Assembly (NCBI GenBank): GCA_020091685.1
Contig: CM034601.1
Coordinates: 12,138,472 to 12,202,471 of the forward strand
Reading direction: 5' to 3'
DNA from: Lutjanus erythropterus
Lineage: Eukaryota; Chordata; Actinopteri; Lutjaniformes; Lutjanidae
Length of the DNA: 64,000 bases
Shown: in pieces, positions 1 through 14,600 of the stretch
How positions within the stretch are numbered: the first letter of the stretch is position 1
Layout of the letters: each line of letters starts with the position of its first letter
Notes under the pieces: generated by a model
Told to the model about the DNA's origin: nothing
Database searches by the model: none
The model's input: the letters and a program-made list of their open reading frames with translations, nothing else
Program-made: the position numbers and the translations under genes

Positions 1-1361
1 GGCATTGCTGGTTACATCTATCTGGGAAGCTAATGGCTCAGCTTTTGAACATTTGAATGTAAAGATATCAAAATTTTTCCACTAGGTCCATCAATGTTCC
101 CAACTAAAAATTTTAGGGAGCACAGCACAAAATTTAGGATAACCACTTAAATTGACATACAACCCCCTGGGGCCTAAGCCAGATTCTGTGTAGGGGTCCA
201 CCTACCTGATCTGTACCAAACCATTTTCCTCTGCTGCACAGTCACACCTGACAGCCCAGTGCTCACACTACAATCCTCCCTCTGTTAAAACAGTTTGCTC
301 CACCTGTCAGTCTAAGAACAATTAGACCTATACAGAATGAGATATAAACAACCAATATATATGTCGATAAGATTTTTATTTAAGATTAAGTGAATATTAA
401 CATTAACAAGAAATTGTAGATAATATAAAATTTTTGAAATTAATTAAATATAATATAACATATAATATTGTCTCTGCTGCCTTAGTGCACTCAATCAATA
501 CATTATACTTCAATAGTAAATGTCAATCCATTGTTTTCTACCTCACATCACTGCAGAGTTTTAACTAAATCTTGACTTAGAGACTGAATAATCATTGTGT
601 TGTTTTAAAGTTATGTGCATCAGAGGTTGCTGCTTCTATTTCTTTGTGTGCATGCTGATATAGACAAATGTTCACATACAATTGCAGTTATCAACACAAC
701 AATGCTTCCTGTTGGCGTTTATCAAACATAATAACTAGTTGTATGTCAGTTTTGTTGGCACAAAGTTACATGACAGAGAGGAAGACAGAGAAGAGAGAGA
801 AGATACTTTTCCATGATTGCTGTTGGAGCATTCACACTTGAAACAAAATGAAAAGCAGGGGACGTATTTGCATGTCCCACTGGTGTCTCCAAAAATCTTC
901 ACAAAATGCAAGTAAATTGTTATTCTGGAGCCCTGATACATTACTGAAGAGTTGTTTGATGGCTCTGGTCCAGCACAACAAGACTGAATCTCTGTTGTTT
1001 TGCGTCTGAGAAATACATAATAACTGAATAAAGTATATTTTATTGTCCCAGCAGGGGAATTTGTTTAAGTCTCCAAGCCACTGCATCACACAGTATATTT
1101 GCCAACAACAACAACAACATCTGCTATTTGCTTAAAACATGGATCACACATACACTTTTGCATAGAACCAGGTATAATCAAACCAAATAATAAAATCAAA
1201 CCAGTTTTAGTCAAGACAGATAACCAATAATCTAAATTAAATTTGTTAGTTGCTAAATAAATACCATATAATATGGTTACATGTTGCTACTTATTGCTTG
1301 ACCCGTTGTGTTTGATCTAAATTCTGTAACATGCCTGTATCACTCTTCCTCTCTTCTCCAG
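1..1361 (+). other. sec24a: Intron of sec24a upstream of the first visible exon
   Basis: No coding exon is visible here. The stretch is AT-rich and ends in a pyrimidine-rich acceptor (AG at 1360-1361). Around 1020-1085 there is a short retroelement-like tail (AATAAAG followed by TTTATTGTCCC and a GGGGAA motif) of the kind found at the 3' ends of fish LINEs/SINEs; this is only a resemblance. The initiator methionine exon of sec24a must lie before position 1, because the first exon in the window starts in the middle of a codon. Confidence 0.7.
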
Positions 1362-4300
1362 GTCCATCACAGAATCCAGTTGCCCTGCAGCAACTGCCAG
1401 GAGTCGGCTACGGCATGACTCACCAACCAACCTATAATCCAATGCAGGCCAAAGCTCCTGCACCCCCCGGCCCTGGACTCTACCCCTCTGGGCCATACCA
1501 GCCTGTTCCCCCAGTCAGTTCCTACCAGCCTGGCCCACCACCCACTTCCTACCCTGGTCCTCCAGGCCCACCGCTGTTGACCAGGCCTCCACTGGGAGGT
1601 CCTCCATCCCATACACCTCCTCAGTCTGCCAGCCCCAGCCCTGGTCCAAGGCTACCCCCGGCACAGGGCACACCTCCCCCTCCTGCTGTGTCCTCTAGTA
1701 GTTACTACCCAAACCCACAGCAGCCGCAGCCCATGGCCCCAGCATGGCAGTACAACACAGCCCCCCCACCAATGGGGACACCCACTTCCATGAGCACGCC
1801 TCCTCGTGGCCCTGTGGCTAATCATGTGAACCCAGCTGCAAGCTCAACAGCACCGCCACTGCCGCCACCGTCATCGGCAGCTTACAGCTCTCCTCCACCA
1901 GCCCATGTGTCCCATAGTGCCACTCAGCCCCCAGGCCCAAGGATGCCTCCCACCTCTGCACATGGATACACCCAACCAGGTAGGAACACAAAACCTCTAC
2001 TGAAGTCCAAACTGAACCATCCAGATGTTATGTTCAAATAAAGGATGAAATAATTATGCAGAGTAGAGGGGATAATTCCCATTTCAGCAAATGAGAAACT
2101 AATGAAGCACCCATGCCTTGGGTTGCATCAATAAAAAGGTTAATCAGGTTCAATAAAATCAGCCCAGTGAACTTAAGCCAGTCAATTCAAGGGTCACCAT
2201 CACATAATCAATTTAATTTTTTTTAAACATAAACTGTTTTTTAAAACATCCAAACATGTCCACTTCCCTAGGGCATGATTTCTGCGTCTCATCCCTTTTC
2301 CCTTTCATTGTCTTCTGTCACTGACATGTGCTGCAGATATGCATATCTACAGTACTGACATGTTGGAGCTGGACATTGCCCTCTGCTCTTACGCTGAACA
2401 TGTTGGCCGTCTACTACCTCTGGCACAGAGAGTCATTTACTCTGAACTGGTGCAAAGTTCGAATAAGAATTTTATTGTCTCCAGCATGATTCTTAATTAC
2501 GAGTATGACGTGGCATTTTGGACTAATCCAGATTGTAATTTCGGTTTCTGGTGCAGGTTGTAATGTTTGGATTGTGGTGATATTAGCACACATGCGTAAT
2601 CTCAGTCTTCATATCATTTTGAGAGACTGAAGTTGTAGTTTAATTTCTTGCCGTGAGAGTTAAAGGTAGAATCAGTGGCACTGGTCCCAGCTGTTCAGAA
2701 ATGCACTGGAAATATACCAGAACGTCAAATACTGATGTTTTGGGTGAGCAAAACATCCCGAGCGCAGCAAAACAATGAGAAAAATAAGGAAATGCAGCCA
2801 TTATTTTTAAAGAAAATGTTGCATATTATGCATTTAAAGGGTTTCGACTGAGAAGTATTTAGCCCACAGTGTCAAAAAGAAAGACCACTCATAAAGAATC
2901 TCAGTAACTTTTTATGCCAACTAGTCATTAAGATTTTCTCTGGAGGAGGAAGTGGTTTTGTTGAGTGATATGAGCATGATTGAGAGGATAGTTGGGTAAT
3001 CTGCAGCCATAGTGTCAGGATGACTTAGCATAGCATTTTGTAAATTAACCTTGATTTTTTTTTTTTACTTTTGTGCAGTACTTCTGCATCAAAGCAAAGG
3101 TCACATGATGGCCTCTTTATATAACCACCATATTTCTCAATCTTGTGGTCAGATTGAATTGAAAATTGCAGTTCACGTTCACACCCCCAACAAGAAGAGT
3201 CTGCTTGATTTTAGTGACCTTTCCCCCAGCAGCACCATCAGGGCACATCTTCCCAGTACAATGGTGACAGTGAATGTGCTAACCAGAGAAATTATTAGGT
3301 CTTTGTGAAGATGTGTACTCTGTTGACCATTTTCGTGCTTAAAATATCACAAGAGTCACATAGAGTAGGGGTACAAATCTCTAGCCACCTCACAATTTGT
3401 TTATGGACAGCCCAGATAGAAATTGGGTTTTAAATTTCTGAACATTGGCTCCTCTAGATTGAGACAGAATCTTTCAAGAGAGAATCGTGGTGCATCTCAG
3501 AATCATCTTTTTCCCCCACGCCGAGTGTCACAAGAAGTTCTAAAATGTCTCATATTTTTGCTCTGTGGAGCAGCTGAAATGGTCACAGTGCTATTGAATG
3601 TTGTTAAGTCTCCAGTATTAACACTAACAACTAGTATTCTGTCAATAAATGAGTCAGATGAATGTAACATGTCACAGCACCGATATAATGTGCAAAAAAT
3701 TACTGTGCACAATGTGTAGTAAAGACGATTATCATTTTAGTAATTATCATGCAGCGTCATCTCAGTCTAATCTTTACTGCCTTGTGTCCCTGAATTATAG
3801 ATTCTTCCCTATAGATAATCATTTGTCCTTATGATTGTCACCAACAATTATTGCTCAGAGTTATCTCCTGATTTGATACTATCAAGACACTTGGTTTAAT
3901 ATTTATTGCAATTTTGTTTGCTTATTTAACATTAGACCATGGGAAAAGTTGAATTATTCACTTCTAGAGACCATATATCATGAGTCATATATATCGTAAG
4001 CGTTGAAGTAAAATTGATCCTGTTAAGAGAACATCACTACAATCATGATGCTAACTTCTGTTAGCGTGTCAAGGGGAATTCTTATAATGAGTTAGCATTA
4101 AGCTACTGGATTATGCAGTGGTAATTTATATATAAAAAAATTCATTCAGCAATCAAAAATAAAATCACAGTGCTTAAGAAAATTTATTTTTTTCTAACTT
4201 ACCATGTTCTGTCACTGCTGGAAGAAGAATCATCCCAACCATTTAAGCATGACCTTAGTGAATGATGTAAGTATAAAAAAATGGTGTTGTATGTACTGCA

Positions 4301-7300
4301 CACAGAAAAGTAAACATACTTCCTGCATTTATAGATCAATAAATTACTCAAGGAGTGTGTTTGACACCAAACAAGTGATTTGGCTGGTGTGTCTGTGGAA
4401 ATGGTCATGTCACTGTATGACATAAGCTGGCTTTGGGTCAGTATTACCACCAGCTGTTGTCGCCTCTCGTCAGAGCTGATAATGTTACACATCAGTGACG
4501 CCTCGTGTCTCTTCCACATGATATGTGCTAACACCACGGAGCACTCTTGTTATACATGACACAGTGATTCTGACATCATTTTAGAAGTCATAAAGCTGCC
4601 TGAATGACCTCACTGACAACATAATTTCAACTCAGATGAAGGAAGGTGTTGGTGAAAACATGACAACATCTCATAAAAATGACTGCTGAAGTGATTGAAA
4701 GAAACTTTGATATGTGATTAATCGTCATTTATCAAACAAAAATGCAAATTAGTTCCATCTTTTGAAATTTGTGGATTTGCTGTTTTTTCTCTCTCAGGAA
4801 TTGTGATGAATAATGCACTAGTTTGCCACATTATATACAAACGAGCAATTAATTATTCAGAAAATTGATCAGAAAATAATTAGCAACCTTAAGAAGAATT
4901 GTTGTTGTTGTTGTTTTTCACCAGGCACTGCACCTCCACCAATGAATCCCATGACCCCCCACACATATCAGCAGAGCAGAGCTCCCTATGGCCCCCCACC
5001 TACAGGCCCACCACCAACCATGAAACCCACACCACCTCCCGCTGGACCCCCAATGGCCAATGCCACACCTCCACCCCCCAAAGCAGATGGTAAGTTTTTG
5101 TTTGTTTGATTCTTATAATCTTTTCATATTGATTTTTCTCAACCATGGCAATCATGAGGGCAGCGACACCAATGAATGCCACATTCAAATTTTCTATAGT
5201 TATCTGCATGGTCTGTACATAGTCTGACACACTGTTAGTCTTAAAGGTGCTTAACAGAGGTTGCCTTGACTATTTTCAGTCATTGGCTGACTTTTTTTTT
5301 TTTTTTTTTTATAGCAATGATGGAAAAATATGAAGACCGTCCCTAACTTTGACAGATTAAAACACTGAGAACAATCTACCGTAACAAGTTCCCTGATGGC
5401 CTGAATAAGTTGCTTAATTGTTGCTAGTTGCTTTTTAGATATAAAGTGATAAGAGGGTCTGAAAAGTTGATTTCAATAATCAAACTGAAAGGCGGACTCG
5501 GCAGTTCTCCCAGTATCTTTTTTCCTCTCCACCCCTGCCTACTTGCAGCATCCAGTGAACATCATAGAACACAAAGTGTCACTTACCTGCCACTATATCA
5601 CACTTGTTACAGATCTTTACATATCTTGATATAGATCTTTTTAAAGGAAGAATTTGAAAATGTAAATGACAGTTGTCAGGGCATAAAACCAATGATCTTT
5701 TCTTCTTCACAAATTAAAACTTGATAGTTTAGCAATGTTATAACCATCAGTGCAAAATGAAAAAAAAATCTAATTATGACCTTAAAATTGAAAGTCATAT
5801 CAAATTGTGGATTTGTAGAATCGTGACACCCCCAATAATTATGATGTAGATGATAAATGAGGTAAAAAAAAAAAAAAGAGGGATTGATGCGGTGGAGGAT
5901 GAAGGACAGCCTCCACTGCTGACATGATAGGTGATGCACGGTCAGTGTCTCTGTTAGTCTTTTCTCTCTGTGCCCTCATAAATGCATCATCTGTAAGTGT
6001 CTTCACTATATTAAATGTTATTGTGATCGAGTTGTTTTTGAAAATGAAATGCTATTAAATAAAATGACAGATAAAAATAGATCATAAGAGAATTTTTATG
6101 ACCCTGTCCGTCAACATCAGACATCGAGAAAGTGTCTAATGCAAGTTAGACAACATGACCGGGCTGTTAGTATTGTAGAGGAATTGCAGATGGTCAGTTA
6201 GTTGTGTGGTTCTAGTGGGAAACGTTGCAGGTTGAAGCCAGTTTGCCCCCAGAAATTAGGCAAATTAATTGGACGTTTGAAGTACATTGTGAAGTGACTG
6301 TAAAATCAAAACGCTGTCAGTGATGATCATGATATTGTATCACTTAACTGTATGTACTTTTTATGAGCCATATTTGTTCTGATCACCTTCCGTTGTTTCC
6401 CCTCCCTCCTCTCCTTCCTCCACATGCTAGCTCAGTGTGGGGGGGTTGCTAACAGCACTCTGTCCCCCACTGAGCCCAACTGCCAGGAGGCGGATATTGA
6501 ATGTCCAGGTGTGGCCAAATCTGTCAGTAGCTGTTAGATGTTGTCAGTGCTGTTGTGCCCATCCTGTCCTCTCTTTCCTGTTATTCATTGTATCTAGAGA
6601 TGCTCTCTTTTTTAATCCCTGACATTGACCCCAAATATGTGGCTCTGCAGAATCCTCTGATACTGAGCTCCAGTCTGGTACTTTTAGAGAAAAATGCAGA
6701 AAATAAGTACATTAGTTAAGAAATATTAGTCAAGGTGCTTTGCTTTGATCTCTGTAACTTATGCAACTAGGTGTTAGTGCTGCTTCAGCCCAGTATTTTT
6801 TGTAGTATCAGTGCATCCTCTCTGTCATCCATTCCCACCATGTCACCCCATATGACCTCAAATACATCTTTAAAACACCATCCATCACTTCCCATCATCA
6901 TCATTAGTAGAGTTGCTTTGCCTACATTCTACTTTGTGTCCATCTTATATGCATCTTTTACTGCAGGTCCGACCCTTCCATATCCATCGCCTGTGGTTAG
7001 GACACTGGGATACAAATAGTGAAAAAGTGTCACTAAAATTATTCACATCACATCTGTGTTTGCTTTGAAACAGGAACTGTGGCTGGCGATGGCCCACAAG
7101 CACCAAACAGCTATAATCATGTTGACAACAAAATGGGTAAGGCCATTTTCTGCCACATATTGGATTCTTTTCACACCAACCACATGTGCAGTGTCGGTTT
7201 ACCAAGCAGTCTTTCATAGCAGCTACTCACTTGCAGCAAATGGGCAAGTGGTCCTCTTTCAAGTCACATCACAGTTTTTGTAGGAAGCAAAGCAAAAAGT

Positions 7301-8684
7301 GTTTATCTTCCTCACATTTTTTTCACTAACTTCTTCAGCACAATTTTAACACTTACAAATCACGCCCTGTTGCATTGATTTTTCAGTATTATTTACTAAG
7401 TACGCAACATCACAGGAGTAAAGCTCCCACAAAGCTCATCAGTGACTGTCGTCCTGGCGTGCCGTATCCAATTGCAAGTCTCTCATTTTGTCAGGTTTAA
7501 AGGATCAGTCTGGAAATATGTCATACTTTTGACATTATCATCAAATCCTGTGAAAAGACTAAAACCAACACTGAACTAATCTCACTAACAACTATTTTCT
7601 GCATATCCAAATCCTGACAGAGCTCATTCCACTATGCCATAGTGCGCCGTTGATGTTCACACACTACGAAAAACACATTTATGAGCCACAAGTTACACTG
7701 GGCATGCTCTTTATTTACCATGAAACACAGTCACTGTTGTTTGTTTTAAATCAATCCCACATAAACCATCTTGCTGCTGTAATAATCATCAGCCAACAAT
7801 TCCGCATGAATCTGCAGCTTAAAATAGACCCCAACAAATGCACCGTTCTGTTTGACTATAATTTGCTTAAAATCACAGTGCATAGCTGTTTTAGAAGAGT
7901 ACTGAGTCTTTTTTAAAGGTTAAAAGTTAAACTATACGTTTGTGGGACTTGGAGCACAATGACACAGTGTATTGTTTCGTTTGGTCTTTTCATTGCATTT
8001 TGTAATTGATAAAATATAAATACCAAGTGTATCTGCTATACAAATACAACAATAACCATAAATTTACAATAAACATAACATATACACACACACACTACAT
8101 ACACACATAGATGTATATACATCCTTAGTACTATATGAAAATCATGCCTATTGAAGTTCGTATTAAATATTTCGTCCTACTGCAGGAAATAAAAGAAGAG
8201 AAAAGGCTAAAAGGCTATTCCTAACCCATGGTAAAAACCAATGAACTCAAAACCAATGTTTTTGAAGTGTTGAATACATAAATTTTGCCAAACAGCACAG
8301 TAGAGTTAAGTAGTGTATTTCGATCATCCTGAAAACCCCAAATTATATCAAAACGGGATAAATGTGAAAAGACTGCTTGTCTGCTTGCTTTTCATTGGAT
8401 TTGTTGACATCCAGAAACAAATGTGGAATAAGTTCAGCCTCATCATTTGAAGGGGTTCATGTTTTCAGTCATTTTTACTCAAACTGAACTCGATTTCTGT
8501 TCCCTTTTCCTCCACAGCTGGTCTGCCGCAGCCTGGACCACCAGGTCGGCACTTGGGCCACTACCCCTCCCTCCCCCCTGGGTACCAAAACACCTCAACA
8601 CCCCACAACGCCGCCTCCCCCATGCACCCTGCGATGCAGGCCGCCACACAGCCTTACACTCAAGCACCTCAGCCATACCAGCAG
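1362..8684 (+). CDS. sec24a: sec24a: proline-rich disordered N-terminal exons
   Basis: Four exons (1362-1979, 4925-5089, 7074-7136, 8518-8684) encode visible residues 1-338. They are very rich in Pro, Gly, Ser, Tyr and Gln, without a folded domain, as is usual for the Sec24 N terminus ahead of the zinc finger. The first exon alone gives about 206 residues. Exons two and three are phase 1 on both sides (165 and 63 bp), so either could be skipped without changing frame. The 63-bp exon (TVAGDGPQAPNSYNHVDNKM) is small but has a good acceptor, a GTAAGG donor and the correct phase. The fourth exon contains YPSLPPGYQN, a landmark of SEC24A. Confidence 0.88.
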
Positions 8685-11600
8685 GTGAGAGGACAGTCAC
8701 AACCACGTGCTGACCGAGCTTTGTTAGAGCATTTTGCATATGCTGTTTTTTTTGGCTTGCGCTCTTCATGGTTGTGGAACGATGTGGTCAACCATTTCTG
8801 TCATGCTTTTGCTTTTCACCTGGTACACATGCAAAACCTTTTTGTCAGTCCAAGCACTGTGGAAATGTTAAGTACTCTTTTGGTTTAACTTCTGTGCATT
8901 TGTAGAAGCAAATCTGACAAAACAAGTAGCAGTTAGTTTAACACTATCACTCATTTTTGCCAGCAAATAACTTTTTAGAGACCAGGTTGACACATTGGTT
9001 ACAGATGGTGGTCAGTGTCATAAATGACTGTAAACAATTTGTAAATATCAAATTATATTTTTGTCTGCTGTGGCATGAAAAGACAAAGATTCTGGAAGGA
9101 ATATAAAATCCTTGTGATCTTTTTGGGCTGTAACGGGATAGTTTGAAGTAGGCTTGTATGACATACTTATTGATAATCATTGTACTAGAGCTGAACAATT
9201 AATCACTTCACAATTTCTTCCAAAGTACAATATGGCTGCTGCAGTTTTCAAATCGCAGGAGGCACAATATTGGTTATTGGTTGTTTTATCTTGTGTATCC
9301 TAGCTTTTATTGTTTTAAGTGTTTTTCTTTTTCTGCTTTTTTGTTCAGCACTTTGTGTTATGTATAGTTATGTGTTGTGGATTAGTTATTAGTTAGTTAG
9401 TTAGTTAGTTATTTTACCTCGCAGAACACAGGATCTACCACTGCATCGATCTGTTAGTTTGTTTGTGTAGTTATGCGACTTTGGTGAATTTTAACTAACC
9501 TTTTAAGACATCAATGTCACAAGATAACAAAACTAACTAACAAATCAAGGCAGCAGTAAACCGGTAACTCACGTGTTCTAAAAATACAGTTTTTGCCAAT
9601 GGAGTTGGTTTGGAGAGAGAAACATATAATTTCCTTTCAGAGAAGGCTGTGTGATGGCAAGGTAAAGTGATGAAATGTAGCGTGCAGTTAAATTGATATG
9701 TTTTGTTTTTAATTGGGGGTGTGTCGACAGCCATCTGCTGTAGGTAATACATGGATACACTATTGATAATTACCTCCCACGATGCCACTTCAAATAATCC
9801 AAACGATCCCTGTAAAGTGGTCAGATTTGCAAGCAGTGAATATTAGCAGATATCTGCAACAGTTAGTCAAAGCATGGTTGGCCATCCCTGCTAAATGATT
9901 TGGCTGTCATAAGTTTTTGGTAAATGGATCAACTGAGTAGCTGGCTGTTTTCTCTTCTCTCAGCCACCTGGTGGCCCAGGGCCAGCCCAGCTGAGCCCAT
10001 CCCTGGCAGCCATGAGCCTCCAGTCCAGCACCCCAGAGGCCCTGAGAGTGGTCAACCTGCTGCAGGAGAGGAACCTGCTGCCACCAAGCCCAATCCCCGC
10101 CCCGACACCCTGCCTCCCACAGGACCTACAGAAGATCAACTGCAACCCAGAGTAAGCCATGGCCACTAGTTCTACTGGCAACGTGTCTATATTTATTACG
10201 TTTATCGTTCATTTGATGAAGTTCAGAATTTTTGTATATGCTGTGTACCACAATGTAGTGTGTCTTTAGAACCATTGTACATATCATATTATTCTTAGTA
10301 CTCTAGTATGCACAACACCATCTGGCAAAGGGATGACTCAGGTGCATTTACATTCAAATTTTAATTAATATACATTGTCCCTTTTCAAATAAATAAATGA
10401 AGTTATTATTATTCTTTTTCAAACTATGCTATAAATTTTAGGTAAACAAAATATTAAACGCACCTAAAGTGGGACTTTTGCATTTTAAATTACTTAATAA
10501 AGTGAAGAACCAAATTTTAGATGTGTGCAATGGTCCACATTTTACACTAGATCAGTATAAGCATTTGTTTGTCCCTACATGTGTTGCTCTGCCAGTTGCT
10601 TGGCTATGTTAAAAGTTTTAAACCATGGCAGAGTGGAATTTTCATGGGTTTCCATGATCATCCATTCTCTTAATCCAGTCTGATGCTGTGCTGGTACATT
10701 TGAAATACTGAGGACAACATAATCTCTGCATGCAGTTCAAGAACAATAAACCTCTGTGTTTTTCTTTCTTTCCAGGGTTTTTCGTTGTACACTAACCAGC
10801 ATCCCACAGACCCAGTCTCTGCTCAATAAAGCCAAGATGCCACTGGGCCTATTGCTTCATCCCTTCAAAGACCTCTCGGTAACGCCTCAGTTTAATGTTT
10901 CATTTGCACACACATCAGGCAGTATAGCTGCTTTAACTTAAATAACCTTTTATTGTCAGCTCTCTATGACAACCTCATTTCTTAGATGTCATGTAAATGT
11001 GAAGCCTGGGGCTGTAGTCATAAAGCTTCCTAGTGTAAAGACTTGCTTCTAGTGGCAGAATTCTTAGAATTATGATTATTTTTTTTAAGAATTTCCTCTT
11101 AAAGTTGAGAGGAGATCCTGGTAAAGTTGTTCACAAAGCATCTTAAACCTTAAAAGAGCTGCTAAGGTGAACACCTTTTAGGAGTTGGGAGGAGGACTTG
11201 TCAGAGGCTTAAGAGTTTCTTGAATGGCAGAAAGGTGACGAGGCTGCTACACATGTAGGACTTTAAAAAAAAAAAAACATTTTGTAGATTATTTCTAAAG
11301 AATGGCTTGTAATTTATTCAACAGTTCTTAAATAGTAGTCATAATTACACCATGTCATGTTTCTTCTATGTCCGTTACTACTGAGTGCATTTTCAACTAA
11401 TTGCATTCTTTAAAATGAGTCATACCTAGCAATGGGGTCAATCACACCTCCACACTAAGATAAACGTTTCTGTCCCTTATTTGCCTAGAGTTGCTCTGAG
11501 AATTTCCCCTAAGTCAGTCGAAGGCTGGAACTACTAGCTAGAAATTTTTCCGTGCTTTCTGAAACCCTTTTCACACATGCACTGTAACTGTGGAGAATCT

Positions 11601-14600
11601 GCATGTGTGAACACAAATATCTGCATTTTTTGGCCCGGACTTAACCCTGGCAGCTCCCTTGTCCTAAGTCTGAGTGAGCTTCATGTGTGATTAGAGCATC
11701 AGAGTGTCCGGAGTCAGTGAGTGGGCATGTTGATGATACTGTGCCGTGTGCAGCTGCTCGCCTGTGAAGCCACTGATAGTTTCTTTTTCATGCAGACTAT
11801 CTGCTGATCAGTATCAGCCTACATGAGTCTAATATTTTTTGAGCTCATGTTTTAATGTCTTTCTTTATTGTCTGTGATATGAAAACAGAATACGGTCAGA
11901 AAGGCAGTGCACCACGAAGTGTCTCTGCTGCTAGGTAGTGATTATTTTTCCCAGGATTTCAAAGCATGGACTGGAACTCAGCTGATCTCTGCCTCTATCA
12001 TCCTTCTCCGCTTCATCGCAGTTTTTTGATTTTGTGTCTTTGTATTGATGTCAACACTAAGTCTTCACGGAGTCCTCCTGCTTCTTGTTCTGCAGGGACC
12101 ACCCTCGCCAAACCAAACAGATTATTTCTAGCCCATGTGAACACGTCTTATTCGGACATTCTCCTAATGTGTGCTGCATGTGTGAAAGGGCACATTTGAG
12201 CAATGTGCGGACCTGATTCTCAGGACATAGTTCAGAGTGCAGCTTGAGATTGATCTCAGAATGTTTCTGAATACAGCCCCTTGTGTACTGAGTTGTGGTA
12301 AAGATTAAGAGGAACACTGTAAACAGGGACACATTTCTCCCTGTGGAACCCAAATCTGCTGGCCATTCATGAGTTTAACCAAGATTTTACTGGTTTTTCT
12401 GTTTTTTGCATATGAATGAGAAAGAGTTCAGACAGAAAAATTATCTCTGTGGCAGCAGTTTGGAGGAAAGGGATCTTGTTTCCTAGATTTAGATAAAATG
12501 ACTACTGCTGATATCAGACTTGTACTGATTAAACATTGAGAATCTGCTTAACATTTTTTTCAGAGTAGGTTTTGACTAAATACACCTCTGGGCAGAATCT
12601 GTCAGAATGAATTTGTGTGTGTTCTTGCGTTAATCGAGGACACTGAGGACAGAGATGTTGAGCAACTTGGACAGCAACAAGAAAGTCTTTATTGGAATGT
12701 CAGTTACAACGAGCTGTAAACAAGAAAATGAGTTAGCCTGGAGGCACTTCTCACACAAGGGTTGGTTTTGTTCTGTGATTTCCCTCGCAGCAACTTCCTG
12801 TGGTAACATCCAGCACCATCGTCAGGTGTCGGTCCTGCAGAACCTACATCAACCCCTTTGTCTCTTTCCTGGACCAGAGGAGGTGGAAGTGCAACCTGTG
12901 CTATCGGGTCAACGATGGTAAGGACTGACGACAGAGATATGATCTTCTGAAAGAGCTTCTGTCAGTGAGAGCACTGGAGGCAATCAACAAATTTTAAAAA
13001 CAAAAAAACACAGCTTAGCAACAGAATATACAGTATTTCCATTAAGTAATAAATGGAGAAAATGATGACGGAAGACCTTGTTTAAAGGAGAAATCTGAAA
13101 TATATTTACTGTAATAAATCATAAATTGAGGGCTCCAGCTTGCTATTAGGACTGCTTTACTCATTTTTGCTACATATTGCTCCGTTAATTTTCAACAAGC
13201 TGGTTTTGATTACCCCAAATTATTATTTTTGTTAAATTATTATTATTCTGCTACAGTTGTTCATTCGCAGAAAACATTTTGTGGATCATATTGACATCTG
13301 ACAGACAGCTGGCACTTTTCATCTTAGTGCAAATATCTACGGGCAAAACACAACAGTGGACCAAATCAGGCATATTTGTTTTTGATCTGAACGTTGGATA
13401 ATGCCAGGTTCACATTTTTGTTGACATATGAGAGTCAAAGGTTTTCTACAGAGGGAATTTTGGATGTCTGACATAAATCAGAAAATATCGACAGTTTTCC
13501 ATGTTTTTTGGAGTAATTGCAATATAATACAGGTTATGAGTGATGCTGTGTTTTTCATATTGTGTCTTGCTTTAAGTTTGCAAGCTTGTACCCCACGACC
13601 CCAATACGTATTTGCACCCTGAGGACTGTGGACTCTTTTTGCATTAGTAATGATTCTCCCCCTTATTTTTCCTTCATACTCATGATTGAGAATTCAGTTG
13701 CAACCAATGTACACAGTGCACTCTTTAATACTATAACTTAACTAGATGTTTTGTGTGTTTCTCTGTGTAGTTCCAGAGGAGTTCATGTATAACCCAGTCA
13801 GCAGATCATATGGAGAGCCACACAAAAGGCCTGAGGTCCAGAACGCCACCATCGAATTCATTGCTCCTTCAGAATACATGGTCAGTTCAAACAGCTTCAT
13901 TTTCTAAAAACATATTTTTTCTGAATAAACTAAAATAGAAAATGACAACATAATGTACAGAACTCTGTGCTTGTGACAGTGTGTTTTTGTTGCCCTTGAG
14001 TGACATGTGTTATGTTTGCCCTGATTTCCCCAGCTGAGGCCACCACAGCCTGCTGTATACCTCTTCGTTCTTGACGTATCCCACAATGCCGTAGAGACAG
14101 GATACCTGAATGTGTTCTGCCAGTCACTGCTGGACAACATCAACGCGTATGTCCAAATTACATTTCTAGTTATTGGAGTTGTTTATGAAGGTTTAATTGT
14201 ATTTAAATACACTTGCTTAATAGAATATAAAATGATAGTTAATCATGCCTTGTATTCATTCAGCACTTGTCCATTTTGTAAATACTTATACAAGAAAGTG
14301 TCAAAACTTCAGCAATTACTTGTTGAACTTTTCTCATAATTTGAAGTAATATAATTCAACAAAAGTAGCAAAACTACATACTGCAAGGTTCGAACAGGGC
14401 TTTGTAAATATAGAGACAAGGACGTAATTTCTGTCGCCTGAGAGCTACCTTTAATTAAGCGTGGGTGTGTCTGTGTTTGTGTCTGTTTCTGTGTTTGCGT
14501 CTCCGTCTCTGTCTGTCTGTGCGTGTCTGTGTCCAAGGCTTCCTGGAGACACGCGGACAAAGGTAGGCTTCATTACCTTTGACAGCACCATCCACTTCTA

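Noticed and set aside
2339-2563. Short + strand frame in a sec24a intron
   Set aside because: No splice sites in phase, no recognisable protein and AT-rich composition.
6967-6995. Possible extra Pro-rich sec24a exon between CTGCAG and GTTAGG
   Set aside because: At 29 bp it cannot keep the phase-1 to phase-1 frame required by exons 4925-5089 and 7074-7136; the donor is weak.
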